Origin: Hymenobacter terrestris
GTDB lineage: Bacteria > Bacteroidota > Bacteroidia > Cytophagales > Hymenobacteraceae
Direction: 5' to 3'
Length of the DNA: 64,000 nt
Assembly (NCBI RefSeq): GCF_013377905.1
Contig: NZ_JABKAV010000013.1
Span: 23,307-87,306, forward strand
Part shown: positions 34,085-41,851 of the stretch, piece by piece
Position numbering within the stretch: position 1 is the stretch's first letter
Layout of the letters: every line of letters starts with the position of its first letter
Program-made: the position numbers and the translations under genes
Notes under the pieces: model-generated
The model's input: only the letters and a program-made list of their open reading frames with translations
What the model was told of the DNA's origin: nothing
Database searches by the model: none

Positions 34085-34117
34085 AAAAAGAGGGCGCTTC
34101 GGGAGAAGCGTCCTCTT
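34085..34117 (-). terminator. Terminator of the PA2169-family gene
   Basis: Stem AAGAGGGCGCTTC / GAAGCGTCCTCTT with a GGGA loop; on the minus strand it is followed by a T5GT3 run. Confidence 0.85.
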
Positions 34118-34154
34118 CTTACTTAGAACTGATAGCGGAGCGCTAATCAATCAT

Positions 34155-34601
34155 TTATTTGGCGGCATCGCGCAGGTTGCGGATTTCGTCGTGGGCCTGC
34201 TTAATGCCGGAAGCTTGCTTGTCAATAACCGTTTTAAGCGCGGCTGGTATATCCTGCATCTTCACGGCTTTCTCGTAAGCCGCCTTGGCGTAATCTTCGC
34301 CACGCTCGCACTCGGCCAGAATGGCGTGGCGGTCCTTGCCGGTAATCAGGCCCTTCAGGTTGATGAAGGCACGGTGCACGGCGCTGGTGATGGACGACTC
34401 TTCGTCGGGCTTAAGGTCGAGCTTGAACATCTGATCTTCCAGCTCCGTGATGTAGCTGGAACGCTGGGCGGCGTATTTCTTGAAGAGGTCTTTCAGGTCG
34501 GCGCCCTCTACGTCGGTCATTGCCTCGGCATAGCCTTTCTGGCCATCCTTCAGGGTTTCGATAAGTTCGTTGAGGCCAGCTTGCAATACTTTGGAATCCA
34601 T
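34155..34601 (-). CDS. PA2169-family four-helix-bundle protein (DUF2383)
   Basis: A 148-residue helical protein related to the ferritin-like DUF2383/PA2169 family, often stress-induced. The sequence is a series of amphipathic helices (LQAGLNELIETLKDGQKGYA, LKDLFKKYAAQRSSYITELE, ILAECERGEDYAKAAYEKAV) with several Glu/His residues suited to a bundle. No metal-binding set is certain. It is divergent from the low-complexity protein gene at 34967; the 365-base gap between them has no gene. Confidence 0.85.
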   Translation of the reverse strand: MDSKVLQAGLNELIETLKDGQKGYAEAMTDVEGADLKDLFKKYAAQRSSYITELEDQMFKLDLKPDEESSITSAVHRAFINLKGLITGKDRHAILAECERGEDYAKAAYEKAVKMQDIPAALKTVIDKQASGIKQAHDEIRNLRDAAK

Positions 34602-34966
34602 AGGAAAAGGAAGTTAAGGTAAGAGATGGGAGAGTCGGTAATACCTCTCTTTACTCCTAAAACGGAAGTGAGGTTGCCTTGCCCGACTAGCCTGGAAGGA
34701 GGGTAGTGCGCGGCTGGTGGTGTAACAGAACGGTAACTATAGGCCAGGTAGGTGTTGTGCTTGAGCTCGGTAAAATACTGTTGCTGATTCCTGTTCAAAA
34801 AATGAAACCTGAAAGTTCTGAATCGACGGTTAAGCGGGTGTCAAGGCTTGAAAAGTGCAAATACACAATAACTTATACCTGTCTGATCTAAACGGTGTGG
34901 GGTAATGGGCGTATGATTTAACAGTCTGTTATCAATTGTTCTGTTACTACAAAACCCCACCCTACA

Positions 34967-36502
34967 ATGGAAAATGAACAAAAAAAACCATCCGCTCCCA
35001 CGACTGATTCTTCCTCTTCAGGCATGAGTTCAGGCAGCCAAGCGCAGGGCAATTCGGGTTCCAATAGCTCGATGAGTTCTACCGGCAATAATTCCGGTAG
35101 CACAACAAGCAAGGAGTTGGCATCGGCCGAAATGAGCGTTGGAAAAGGCGGCCTAGGTGATACCAAGAAGCAGCCGAACAAGGAGGCTAAGCCCTCGACC
35201 CTCAAGCCTGATGCCAAGAAGTCCGGTTCGACAGGCGCCAATAAAACGTCGGACACGGCAAGTAAGTCAGACAAGAAAAATACTGCCGCTAAAAAAAGTA
35301 GTGCCGGTTCTTCCGCTCAATATTCGGACAGCACCGATGCGGCCACTACGTCTAATCACCAATCCTCTAATTCCCAAAATGCTATGAACAATTCAGAAAA
35401 TCAGAACCGTGACAATCAGTATGGTAACTCAATGAACTCTGGCTATCAGGACCGTAACTCGAGCAGCCAGCAGGACTACGGCCGCAACAGTGGCTCCGAC
35501 CGCAACAACGATTACTCGTCCTCGTCTTCGGATAGTTACAGCCGCTCGTCTTATCAGGACCGCAACAACGACCGCAACAACTCGAATAGCAACTCCGGCC
35601 GCCAAGATGATAGCAACCGCAATTGGATGAACTCGGGCAGCTCGTCGAGCCAGGGTAGCTACGGCCGCCAGGGCGATGATATGGGCATGGGTAGCAATAG
35701 CAACATGCGCAGCAACAGGCAAAACGATAGCTACAACGATTACGATAACAACCAGAGCGGCCGCAACAGCTACGGCAACTACAACGGCGGGCGCGATAAT
35801 GACTATCGCAACAACTCGGACCGGAACTACAGTAGTTCATCGTCGTACGGCCGCAACTCCTCCTCGGATTACGACAACGACCACCGCTCATCAGACCGCA
35901 ACCGCAGCGACTCTTATAATAGCGGCAACGACCGCAACCGCTCGTACGGCAACGACTCGTATGGCAACAGATCCTACGGCAGCCGCGACAATGATTACTC
36001 GTCGTCGGGCAACCGCGACTCGAACAGCAGCATGGGCAGCAACGGCGGCTATGGCAACCGTGACAACGACCAGAACGACTACGGCCGGAACAACTCCCGG
36101 CGCGACGACGGCGGATACGGCAGCAGTAACCGCGGCTACAGCCATAATAGCTACGGCCAGGACGATTATGATCAGCGCAACCGTTCCTCGTCGAACCAAA
36201 GTGGCCGCAACATGAACAGTGGCTACGACGATTACTCGCCGAACCGCAATATGAACAACGGTGGCTACAGCAACCAGCGGGGCAACTACGGCTCGCAGTC
36301 GTACAATGATGATTCTTCGATGAACCGTGGCGGCTCGATGAACAGCGGTTATGGTAACCAGGGCCGCGATAACCAAAACCGCGACAATGAACGCAACTAC
36401 GGCCAAAACCGCCAAAACCAGGACGGCCGGAACAGCTACTCAGACGATAATTCGTCGCGCCGTAGCAACCGCCGCGACGATGATGACGACAACCGCTACT
36501 AA
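34967..36502 (+). CDS. Low-complexity Asn/Ser/Arg/Tyr-rich, prion-like protein
   Basis: A 511-residue protein with no folded domain visible. Residues 1-150 are Ser/Thr/Lys/Ala-rich (a KKPSAPTTDSSSSGMSSGSQ type segment, then repeated KSGSTGANK and KKNTAAKK patches). From about 150 to the end it consists of imperfect repeats such as YQDRNNDRNNSN, SSSYGRNSSSDYDNDHRSS and SYGNDSYGNRSYGSRDNDYS, ending in RRDDDDDNRY. Tyr and Arg are evenly spaced in Gly/Ser/Asn/Asp/Gln, like the sticker-and-spacer composition of FUS-type proteins. No signal peptide, so probably cytosolic. One continuous start-to-stop frame with its own terminator; function unknown, a stress or desiccation role is inference. Confidence 0.8.
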   Translation: MENEQKKPSAPTTDSSSSGMSSGSQAQGNSGSNSSMSSTGNNSGSTTSKELASAEMSVGKGGLGDTKKQPNKEAKPSTLKPDAKKSGSTGANKTSDTASKSDKKNTAAKKSSAGSSAQYSDSTDAATTSNHQSSNSQNAMNNSENQNRDNQYGNSMNSGYQDRNSSSQQDYGRNSGSDRNNDYSSSSSDSYSRSSYQDRNNDRNNSNSNSGRQDDSNRNWMNSGSSSSQGSYGRQGDDMGMGSNSNMRSNRQNDSYNDYDNNQSGRNSYGNYNGGRDNDYRNNSDRNYSSSSSYGRNSSSDYDNDHRSSDRNRSDSYNSGNDRNRSYGNDSYGNRSYGSRDNDYSSSGNRDSNSSMGSNGGYGNRDNDQNDYGRNNSRRDDGGYGSSNRGYSHNSYGQDDYDQRNRSSSNQSGRNMNSGYDDYSPNRNMNNGGYSNQRGNYGSQSYNDDSSMNRGGSMNSGYGNQGRDNQNRDNERNYGQNRQNQDGRNSYSDDNSSRRSNRRDDDDDNRY

Positions 36503-36560
36503 TGCCTGATTGAAGTGGAGCAGGTTTTTAGATCACCTCAGTTTCAATCAACTTAACGTG

Positions 36561-36610
36561 ATAAAGGGAGGCCCCAGCTAATTAAGCTGGGGCCTCCCTT
36601 TATCTTTTAG
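36561..36610. terminator. Bidirectional palindromic terminator
   Basis: A 19-bp perfect stem (ATAAAGGGAGGCCCCAGCT and complement) with an AATTA loop (36580-36584) and T-rich flanks on both strands, between the low-complexity gene and the convergent flavoprotein. Confidence 0.9.
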
Positions 36611-36637
36611 TTTAGGCGTTATAACTGAAAGCGGCTG

Positions 36638-37900
36638 TCAGGAGGCAAGCAGTTGGCTCATGGCGCGGCCGGCCAAAAAGCCGGTGGTCCAGGCTGCTTG
36701 GAAGTTGAAGCCGCCCGTAATGCCGTCAATATCGAGCACTTCACCTGCAAAGTGCAGGCCCGGCACGAGGCGGCTTTCCATGGTCTGCATATTGATTTCG
36801 GCTAGTGAAATACCGCCGCAGGTTACGAACTCCTCCTTATAAGTGGTTTTACCGGCTACAGGCAGGGCCGTGCGCAGTAGCGCCTCAATCAAGCGATTTT
36901 GGAGCTTGGCCGGCAGCTCATTCCAACGGGTTTCGGGGCCGATGCCCGCCTGCTCGGCCAGGGTGCGCCACAGCCGCTGCGGCAGACCCAGCAGCGGGTT
37001 GGATAGCACCAGCTTGCGGCCGTGGGGACCGCGGTGTTCCTGCAGATGGCTGCGCAGAGTGTCTTCGGTGAAATCAGGCAGCCAGCTCACCAGCGCAATG
37101 CTGCGGTAGCTGAGCTCGTGCAGTCGGCGGGCACCCCAGGCCGAGAGCTTGAGTACGGCCGGCCCGCTCAAGCCCCAGTGCGTCACCAGTACCGGACCCT
37201 CGTAATCGAGCTTTTCGCCGGCCACCCGCACGCGGGCCCGGGGCACGCTTACGCCCGGCAGCTCGCGCAGCGGCGAATTGGGCACGTTGAAAGTAAACAG
37301 GCTCGGTACCGGCTCCTGTATCGCGTGGCCCAGCTGCCGCAGCCAATTATACTGCTCCGATTTGGGCGCGCCGCCGGTGGCTACCAGCAACCGCGCCACG
37401 CGCAGCACCGGCGGGGCACTCGCACCGCTCAGCGTCAGCTCGAAGCCGCCCTCGGGCAGCGCCCGGATGCTGTCGGCCGCCGTGTGGGTCAGGACTTCGA
37501 CACCGGCCCGGCGAGCGGCGTCGAGCAGGCACTGGGCTACCGTTTCCGACGAGTCGGTAATGGGGAACATGCGGCCATCGGGCTCGGTTTTGAGCTGCAC
37601 GCCGCGGTTGGCAAACCAGCGCACTGTGTCGAGCGCGCCGAAGGTGTGGAAGGGCTGTTTGAGCTGCGCGCCGCCGCGCGGGTAATGTTGCACGAGCTGT
37701 GCAGGCGTGTCGGCGGCGTGCGTAACGTTGCAGCGGCCGCCGCCCGAAATACGGACTTTGCTTAGCAGCTTACCAGTTTTTTCGAGCAGCAGCACGCGTA
37801 GTGCCGGGTTTGCTTCGGCGCAGGCAATGGCCCCGAAAAAGCCGGCCGCGCCGCCGCCTATCACTGCTACTGTCTTCAGTTCATCCTTCACTCGACTCAT
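36638..37900 (-). CDS. HI0933/BaiN-family FAD-dependent oxidoreductase
   Basis: A 420-residue flavoprotein. The N-terminal VAVIGGGAAGFFGAIACAEA is the FAD dinucleotide motif, LLSKVRISGGGRCNVTHA is the family signature, and the C-terminus AGEVLDIDGITGGFNFQAAW binds FAD. Relatives include BaiN and YhiN; substrates are mostly unknown, and steroid reduction is known only for BaiN. ATG 37900. It lies 44 bases downstream of the next SDR-type gene on the same strand and may share a transcript with it. Confidence 0.88.
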   Translation of the reverse strand: MSRVKDELKTVAVIGGGAAGFFGAIACAEANPALRVLLLEKTGKLLSKVRISGGGRCNVTHAADTPAQLVQHYPRGGAQLKQPFHTFGALDTVRWFANRGVQLKTEPDGRMFPITDSSETVAQCLLDAARRAGVEVLTHTAADSIRALPEGGFELTLSGASAPPVLRVARLLVATGGAPKSEQYNWLRQLGHAIQEPVPSLFTFNVPNSPLRELPGVSVPRARVRVAGEKLDYEGPVLVTHWGLSGPAVLKLSAWGARRLHELSYRSIALVSWLPDFTEDTLRSHLQEHRGPHGRKLVLSNPLLGLPQRLWRTLAEQAGIGPETRWNELPAKLQNRLIEALLRTALPVAGKTTYKEEFVTCGGISLAEINMQTMESRLVPGLHFAGEVLDIDGITGGFNFQAAWTTGFLAGRAMSQLLAS

Positions 37901-37944
37901 CCTTCATTCGACAAAATTAACCACCGCGGAGCACTTGTGGCGGA

Positions 37945-38808
37945 TTAGCAGAACGACAGGGCCGCTACCACATCGTCGTGCCGGAATTGGTACTGGGTGA
38001 GGTGGCGGATGGCCGCTGAGTCGATCTGCTTGCCGCTGCTGGTGCCCTCGGCGAAGGTGGGTGGATTGAGGCCTAGCTGGCTGGCGGCGGCGGTGAAAAA
38101 AGTGCGGCGGCTGGGGTGGCTGGCGGCGCAGCCGTTCAATGTGTGGCCCCACAGGCCTAGTTCCAGCACTTTCAGCAGCAGCCCAATGCAGTCGTGCTGA
38201 TGGACCATGTTGACCGGCGCCTCGCCGTGAGCCACACCCGTGCGCCCGGCCAGAAAACGGCCTGGCTGTCGGCCGGGGCCCATCAGGCCGGCCATGCGTA
38301 TCACCGTATTGGTTGGCCCCTGGAAAAGTGCTTCGCCCCGCAGCAGGTGCGATTCGGCTTCGGGAGAGGCCTGCGCATCGTCCTCGTGCATGATGCGCGC
38401 CTGATCGGGGTACACGCCAGTCGAGCTGACCAGTAGCACGTGGGCCAACCCGGCCGCAGCGGCCGCTTCGGCAACCTGGCCGAGGATGATGGGGTAGGCT
38501 TCGGGCTGGCCGGGGCCGCGGCCCGGCGGTACGTTCAGTATCAGCACCTCTACGCCTTGCAGCAATACGTTCAGCGTGTCGGCATCGGTGGGGGTGAGGG
38601 CGGGAGTGAGGCGTAGCAGAAAGGGCTGGATACCGGCGTCGTGCAGCGTCAGGAGTTGACTGGGCGTGGTGGTGGTACCGCGCACGGGGTAGCCGGCGGC
38701 CATCAGGGCCCGGGCCAGCGGCAGGCCCAGCCAGCCGCAGCCCAGTACGGCCACGGTGGGTAGGGCGGCGGTGGTGGAAAGGGTGGCAGGAGTAGCGGGT
38801 GGAATCAT
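37945..38808 (-). CDS. NAD(P)-dependent epimerase/YeeZ-like SDR protein
   Basis: A 287-residue Rossmann protein: VAVLGCGWLGLPLARALMAA (GxGxxG), VRGTTTTPSQ, LILNVPPGRG and HVLLVSSTGVYPD, the usual atypical-SDR order with the Ser-Thr-Tyr region. Similar proteins include YeeZ and nucleoside-sugar epimerase relatives; reaction unknown. The Ala/Thr-rich start MIPPATPATLSTTAALP is probably a disordered lead; an internal start is possible. Confidence 0.78.
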   Translation of the reverse strand: MIPPATPATLSTTAALPTVAVLGCGWLGLPLARALMAAGYPVRGTTTTPSQLLTLHDAGIQPFLLRLTPALTPTDADTLNVLLQGVEVLILNVPPGRGPGQPEAYPIILGQVAEAAAAAGLAHVLLVSSTGVYPDQARIMHEDDAQASPEAESHLLRGEALFQGPTNTVIRMAGLMGPGRQPGRFLAGRTGVAHGEAPVNMVHQHDCIGLLLKVLELGLWGHTLNGCAASHPSRRTFFTAAASQLGLNPPTFAEGTSSGKQIDSAAIRHLTQYQFRHDDVVAALSFC

Positions 38809-38983
38809 GAGCCTAAAGGTGGCAAAAAAACTGGCGCAGGAAAACCATCCGGGTAGCCGGCTGCCGATGAAGGCGCGCCGCCTAAACCAAGAAACGGGAG
38901 AAATGGCTTTCTTGTGAAAATCTGGCCGATCTTGCGGCTGGTTCTAACGCATCTCCACTTTCCATTACACGCTTTCTCTGCTT

Positions 38984-39865
38984 ATGGCTTCTGCCCATCC
39001 CTACGCCCAGCCCATGCTCCGCGACAACGCCCTGCAGGGCAAAACCATCGTTGTGACGGGCGGCGGCACCGGCCTCGGCCGCGCCATGACCACCTACTTC
39101 CTCCAGCTTGGGGCCAACGTGGTTATCAGCTCCCGCAAGCTCGATGTGCTCGAAAAAACGGCCGCCGAACTGCGCGAACAGACCGGTAACGCCAACATCC
39201 TGGCCGTGCAGTGCGATGTGCGCAAGTACGACGAAGTAGAGGCCCTGCTCGAAAAAACCATCAGCACTTTTGGCGGGGTTGATGTGCTGCTCAACAATGC
39301 GGCCGGCAACTTCATCAGCCCTACCGAGCGCCTCAGCCACAAGGCTTTTGACGTGATTGTGGACATCGTGCTCAAGGGCTCCTATAACTGTACCCTGGCC
39401 TTCGGCAAGCGCTGGATTGCCGACAAAAAGCCCGGCACCATCCTCAGCATTGTGACTACTTACGCCTCGGTGGGCTCGGCCTACGTAGTGCCTTCGGCCG
39501 CCGCCAAAGCCGGTGTATTGGCCATGACGCGCTCCTTGGCCGTGGAGTGGGCCAAGTATGGTATCCGGTCTAATGCCATTGCACCCGGCCCATTTCCAAC
39601 CGAAGGCGCTTGGAGCCGCCTGTTCCCCGAGCCGCTGGCCTCCAAGCTCGACCCGGCCGCCAATGTGCCCCTCAAGCGCGTGGGCGAGCATCAGGAGCTG
39701 GCCAACCTGGCTGCCTACATGGTGTCAGACTTTTCGGCCTACATGAATGGCGAAGTGGTTACGCTCGACGGCGGCGAATGGCTTAATGGGGCTGGCGAGT
39801 TCAACAAGCTCGAAATGCTCACGCCTGATATGTGGGACCACATCGAGAAAACCATGCGCCGCTAA
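38984..39865 (+). CDS. 2,4-dienoyl-CoA reductase-like SDR
   Basis: A 293-residue NADPH-dependent SDR that probably reduces 2,4-dienoyl-CoA in beta-oxidation of unsaturated fatty acids. The Rossmann motif is VVTGGGTGLGRAMTTYFLQL, then VISSRKLDVL and the LLNNAAGNFISP segment. The catalytic region TYASVGSAYVVPSAAAKAGV resembles DECR proteins, with a distant Tyr and the Lys of AAAKAG. GPFPTEGAWSRLFP also fits. Its TAA stop merges with a 38-bp-arm palindrome shared with the convergent DUF1571 gene. Confidence 0.85.
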   Translation: MASAHPYAQPMLRDNALQGKTIVVTGGGTGLGRAMTTYFLQLGANVVISSRKLDVLEKTAAELREQTGNANILAVQCDVRKYDEVEALLEKTISTFGGVDVLLNNAAGNFISPTERLSHKAFDVIVDIVLKGSYNCTLAFGKRWIADKKPGTILSIVTTYASVGSAYVVPSAAAKAGVLAMTRSLAVEWAKYGIRSNAIAPGPFPTEGAWSRLFPEPLASKLDPAANVPLKRVGEHQELANLAAYMVSDFSAYMNGEVVTLDGGEWLNGAGEFNKLEMLTPDMWDHIEKTMRR

Positions 39866-39942
39866 ATCACAGCTGTTGCAGATAAAAAAGGAGTCGTTCT
39901 AATGTTAGAACGACTCCTTTTTTATCTGCAACAGCTGTGATT
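39865..39942. terminator. 38-bp-arm perfect palindrome between stop codons
   Basis: Arms 39865-39902 and 39905-39942 pair without mismatch around a two-base loop. The ends are parts of the TAA stops of both convergent genes. It contains A6/T6 runs and a central GAGTCGTTCTAA stem, so it can end transcription both ways. Confidence 0.92.
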
Positions 39943-40795
39943 AGAGTTTGTACCCCTTGAATCCTTTGGCGAACTCGGGAGCGGGGATGGGCTGGTTGGC
40001 CACCACATCGGAGAATTCGAACTTTTCGAACAGGCCTTTGTCATCGTTTACCTGCACTACGAGGGGCAGATACAGTTTCTGGTCGATGCAGATGGTGATG
40101 CGGCTGCCGTAGGCGTTGGGCACCTGAATCGTTTTGCCCGCTGCCACAGTGGCGTTGGGACCTAGGTTATTGCGCTCCAGAATGCGGTATTCGCCGCAGC
40201 CAAACTTAGCGGCGATGGTTTTGGTGGTTTCGGCCTTGGCGGGCTTGTAGCTCACGTAGCGAAACTGCGGGTACCTGGAGCGCAGCACGTGGGCCGGGCG
40301 GCCTACCACGGTAGTGTCGCCGGTGTAGCGAAAAGTTTTCTCGAAGCCAGGATTTACCCGCTCGCCTGAGCTGTCGAGCAAGTCGGAAATAGTGCCGTAG
40401 CCAGCCTCCAGTACGCTGTGATGCTGGCCTTTACGCATAATAGAACCCTGCGGGTCAAGGCTCAGCGTTACGTAAGGGAAGCTATTGGGGTACACCCAGG
40501 CGTCGCCGCTGTTCTGGCCCGTTACGTAGAGTACCTCAATGCCCTCGTCGTTGCGCAGATACACTTTGTAGGGGGTGAAATTCATCTTCATCGAAGTGCG
40601 AGCCTGCTGGTATTTGCCCGCCATGCGCTCTTGGGCCCGCACGTTGCAGCGCAGGGTTTTTAGGTTGTCGATGGCGTTGGTGAGTCGGCTGATGAGCGTT
40701 TCGGTGGTAATAGCCGGAGCCACAGTGGGCATGGCGCTGCTGCTGAGTAGGCCGGCCAGTGCCAGTGCCGGCAGGTAAAGTGAACGTTGAATCAT
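39941..40795 (-). CDS. Secreted DUF1571-type protein with LysM-like segment
   Basis: A 284-residue exported protein. The signal peptide begins at ATG 40795 (MIQRSLYLPALALAGLLSSS). The body (LTNAIDNLKTLRCNVRAQER to LYVTGQNSGDAWVYPNSFPY) fits DUF1571 proteins of Bacteroidota. Near residues 200-235 the segment TIAAKFGCGEYRILERNNL then AAGKTIQVP reads like a LysM motif, so it may touch peptidoglycan. The C-terminus EFSDVVANQPIPAPEFAKGF ends the family block. The longer frame to 41011 has no support. TACCTTGC upstream may be the promoter. Confidence 0.78.
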   Translation of the reverse strand: MIQRSLYLPALALAGLLSSSAMPTVAPAITTETLISRLTNAIDNLKTLRCNVRAQERMAGKYQQARTSMKMNFTPYKVYLRNDEGIEVLYVTGQNSGDAWVYPNSFPYVTLSLDPQGSIMRKGQHHSVLEAGYGTISDLLDSSGERVNPGFEKTFRYTGDTTVVGRPAHVLRSRYPQFRYVSYKPAKAETTKTIAAKFGCGEYRILERNNLGPNATVAAGKTIQVPNAYGSRITICIDQKLYLPLVVQVNDDKGLFEKFEFSDVVANQPIPAPEFAKGFKGYKL

Positions 40796-40979
40796 GAATA
40801 GAGAAGGGTAGCCAGAAGTTCGCAAGGTAAGCTGCAGGCACAAATCGCGCCATTTGCGGGGCCGCCAAACCGGGCCTGCCAGGTGCCGAAGCGCCCGCCT
40901 GGCTAACGATTTGGGACGCGCGAAAGTTGAGCGTTGGGCTAGGGCGCAACTTTTTCGGGACTTAGCCGGAATAGAAGCC

Positions 40980-41738
40980 ATGCACTTCTCCGTTATCACC
41001 CCCACCCACAACCGCCACGCCTACCTGCCCGAGGCCGTGGAAAGCGTCCGGGCCAGCATGTCGGCTCCGCTCGACTTCTCGTTTGAGCACCTGGTCTGCG
41101 AAAACGCCTGCTCCGACGATACGGCCAGCTACTTGCAAGAAGCCGCCCGCCAACCCGGCCCGCCGCTGCGGGTGCGTACCCAGCCCGAGCTGCTGCGCGC
41201 CGGCCCCGCCCGCAACCTGCTCATCGAGCACGATGCGCCCGCCGACACCTGGATTGTACCACTTGACGACGATGATTTGCTGCTCCAGCGTACCCTGTTT
41301 CACTACGGCCAGCAAATCGAGCAGCACCCCAACCGTCCCTGGCTGGTGGCCGATTTCCTGCGCATCGACCAAAACCGCCGCTACCTGCCCGCCGACGACT
41401 ACTACGCCTGGCAGTTCGATTCGCCCCAGGATATGCTGCAGGCCATTTTTCGGGCCGAGCACTTTATCCAAGGCAACGTCTGCTACGGCCGCGAACTGTT
41501 TGATGAGGTGGGCGGCTACGACGAACACATTGAAATGGCCGAGGACCTCGACCTATATGTGCGCTTCCTGTTGGCCGGCCACCTGCCCGTCATCTGCCCT
41601 CACATCAGCCACCTGCACCGCTTCCACGACAGCAACGTGAGCATCGGCACCGACGCCGACAAGCACGCCCAGGATTTGCGGGTGATTTATGATAAGTACG
41701 CTACGCAGTTAGAGGCGATGGGGGTGGAACGGCCATAA
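40980..41738 (+). CDS. Glycosyltransferase family 2
   Basis: A 252-residue GT-A fold enzyme. The N-terminus HFSVITPTHNRHAYLPEAVE is the nucleotide-binding start, LVCENACSDDTASYL follows and the metal-binding motif is WIVPLDDDDLLL. EMAEDLDLYVRFLLAGHLP holds the acceptor-side acidic residues. Donor and acceptor unknown; surface sugar assembly is likely. ATG 40980 starts at the conserved block; the frame open from 40854 is not family-like. Confidence 0.88.
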   Translation: MHFSVITPTHNRHAYLPEAVESVRASMSAPLDFSFEHLVCENACSDDTASYLQEAARQPGPPLRVRTQPELLRAGPARNLLIEHDAPADTWIVPLDDDDLLLQRTLFHYGQQIEQHPNRPWLVADFLRIDQNRRYLPADDYYAWQFDSPQDMLQAIFRAEHFIQGNVCYGRELFDEVGGYDEHIEMAEDLDLYVRFLLAGHLPVICPHISHLHRFHDSNVSIGTDADKHAQDLRVIYDKYATQLEAMGVERP

Positions 41739-41746
41739 GTAGGGGT

Positions 41747-41845
41747 TGTCATTCTGAGCAGCGCGAAGAATCTTGCATGCAATGCTAATGCCTAACAGCA
41801 GAGTTACTGTGGTACGCGAGATTCTTCGCGCTGCTCAGAATGACA
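41747..41845. repeat. Palindromic dispersed repeat, copy C
   Basis: Perfect 27-bp arms (41747-41773, 41819-41845) open with TGTCATTCTGAGCAGCGCGA and enclose 45 bases. It lies between the convergent glycosyltransferase and amidohydrolase genes and shares its outer GTCATTCTGAGC with copies A and B. It could act as a bidirectional hairpin. Confidence 0.85.
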
Positions 41846-41851
41846 GTTCCA

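Noticed and set aside
34620..34966. Possible small RNA between the PA2169-type and low-complexity genes.
   Set aside because: No consensus promoter-terminator pair; only a weak TATACCTG element near 34875 that may serve the low-complexity gene.
35382..35891. Cys/Ser/Arg-rich frame antisense to the low-complexity gene, plus an Ala/Thr-rich frame on the same strand.
   Set aside because: Both are alternative readings of repetitive AAC/CGC/TCG/TAC codons; the Asn/Ser frame has the start, stop, terminator and even codon use.
35400..36500. Short DNA repeats (CGCAACAACGAC and similar) suggestive of a tandem array.
   Set aside because: They are imperfect, in phase with codons and explained by the repetitive protein, not by a non-coding array.
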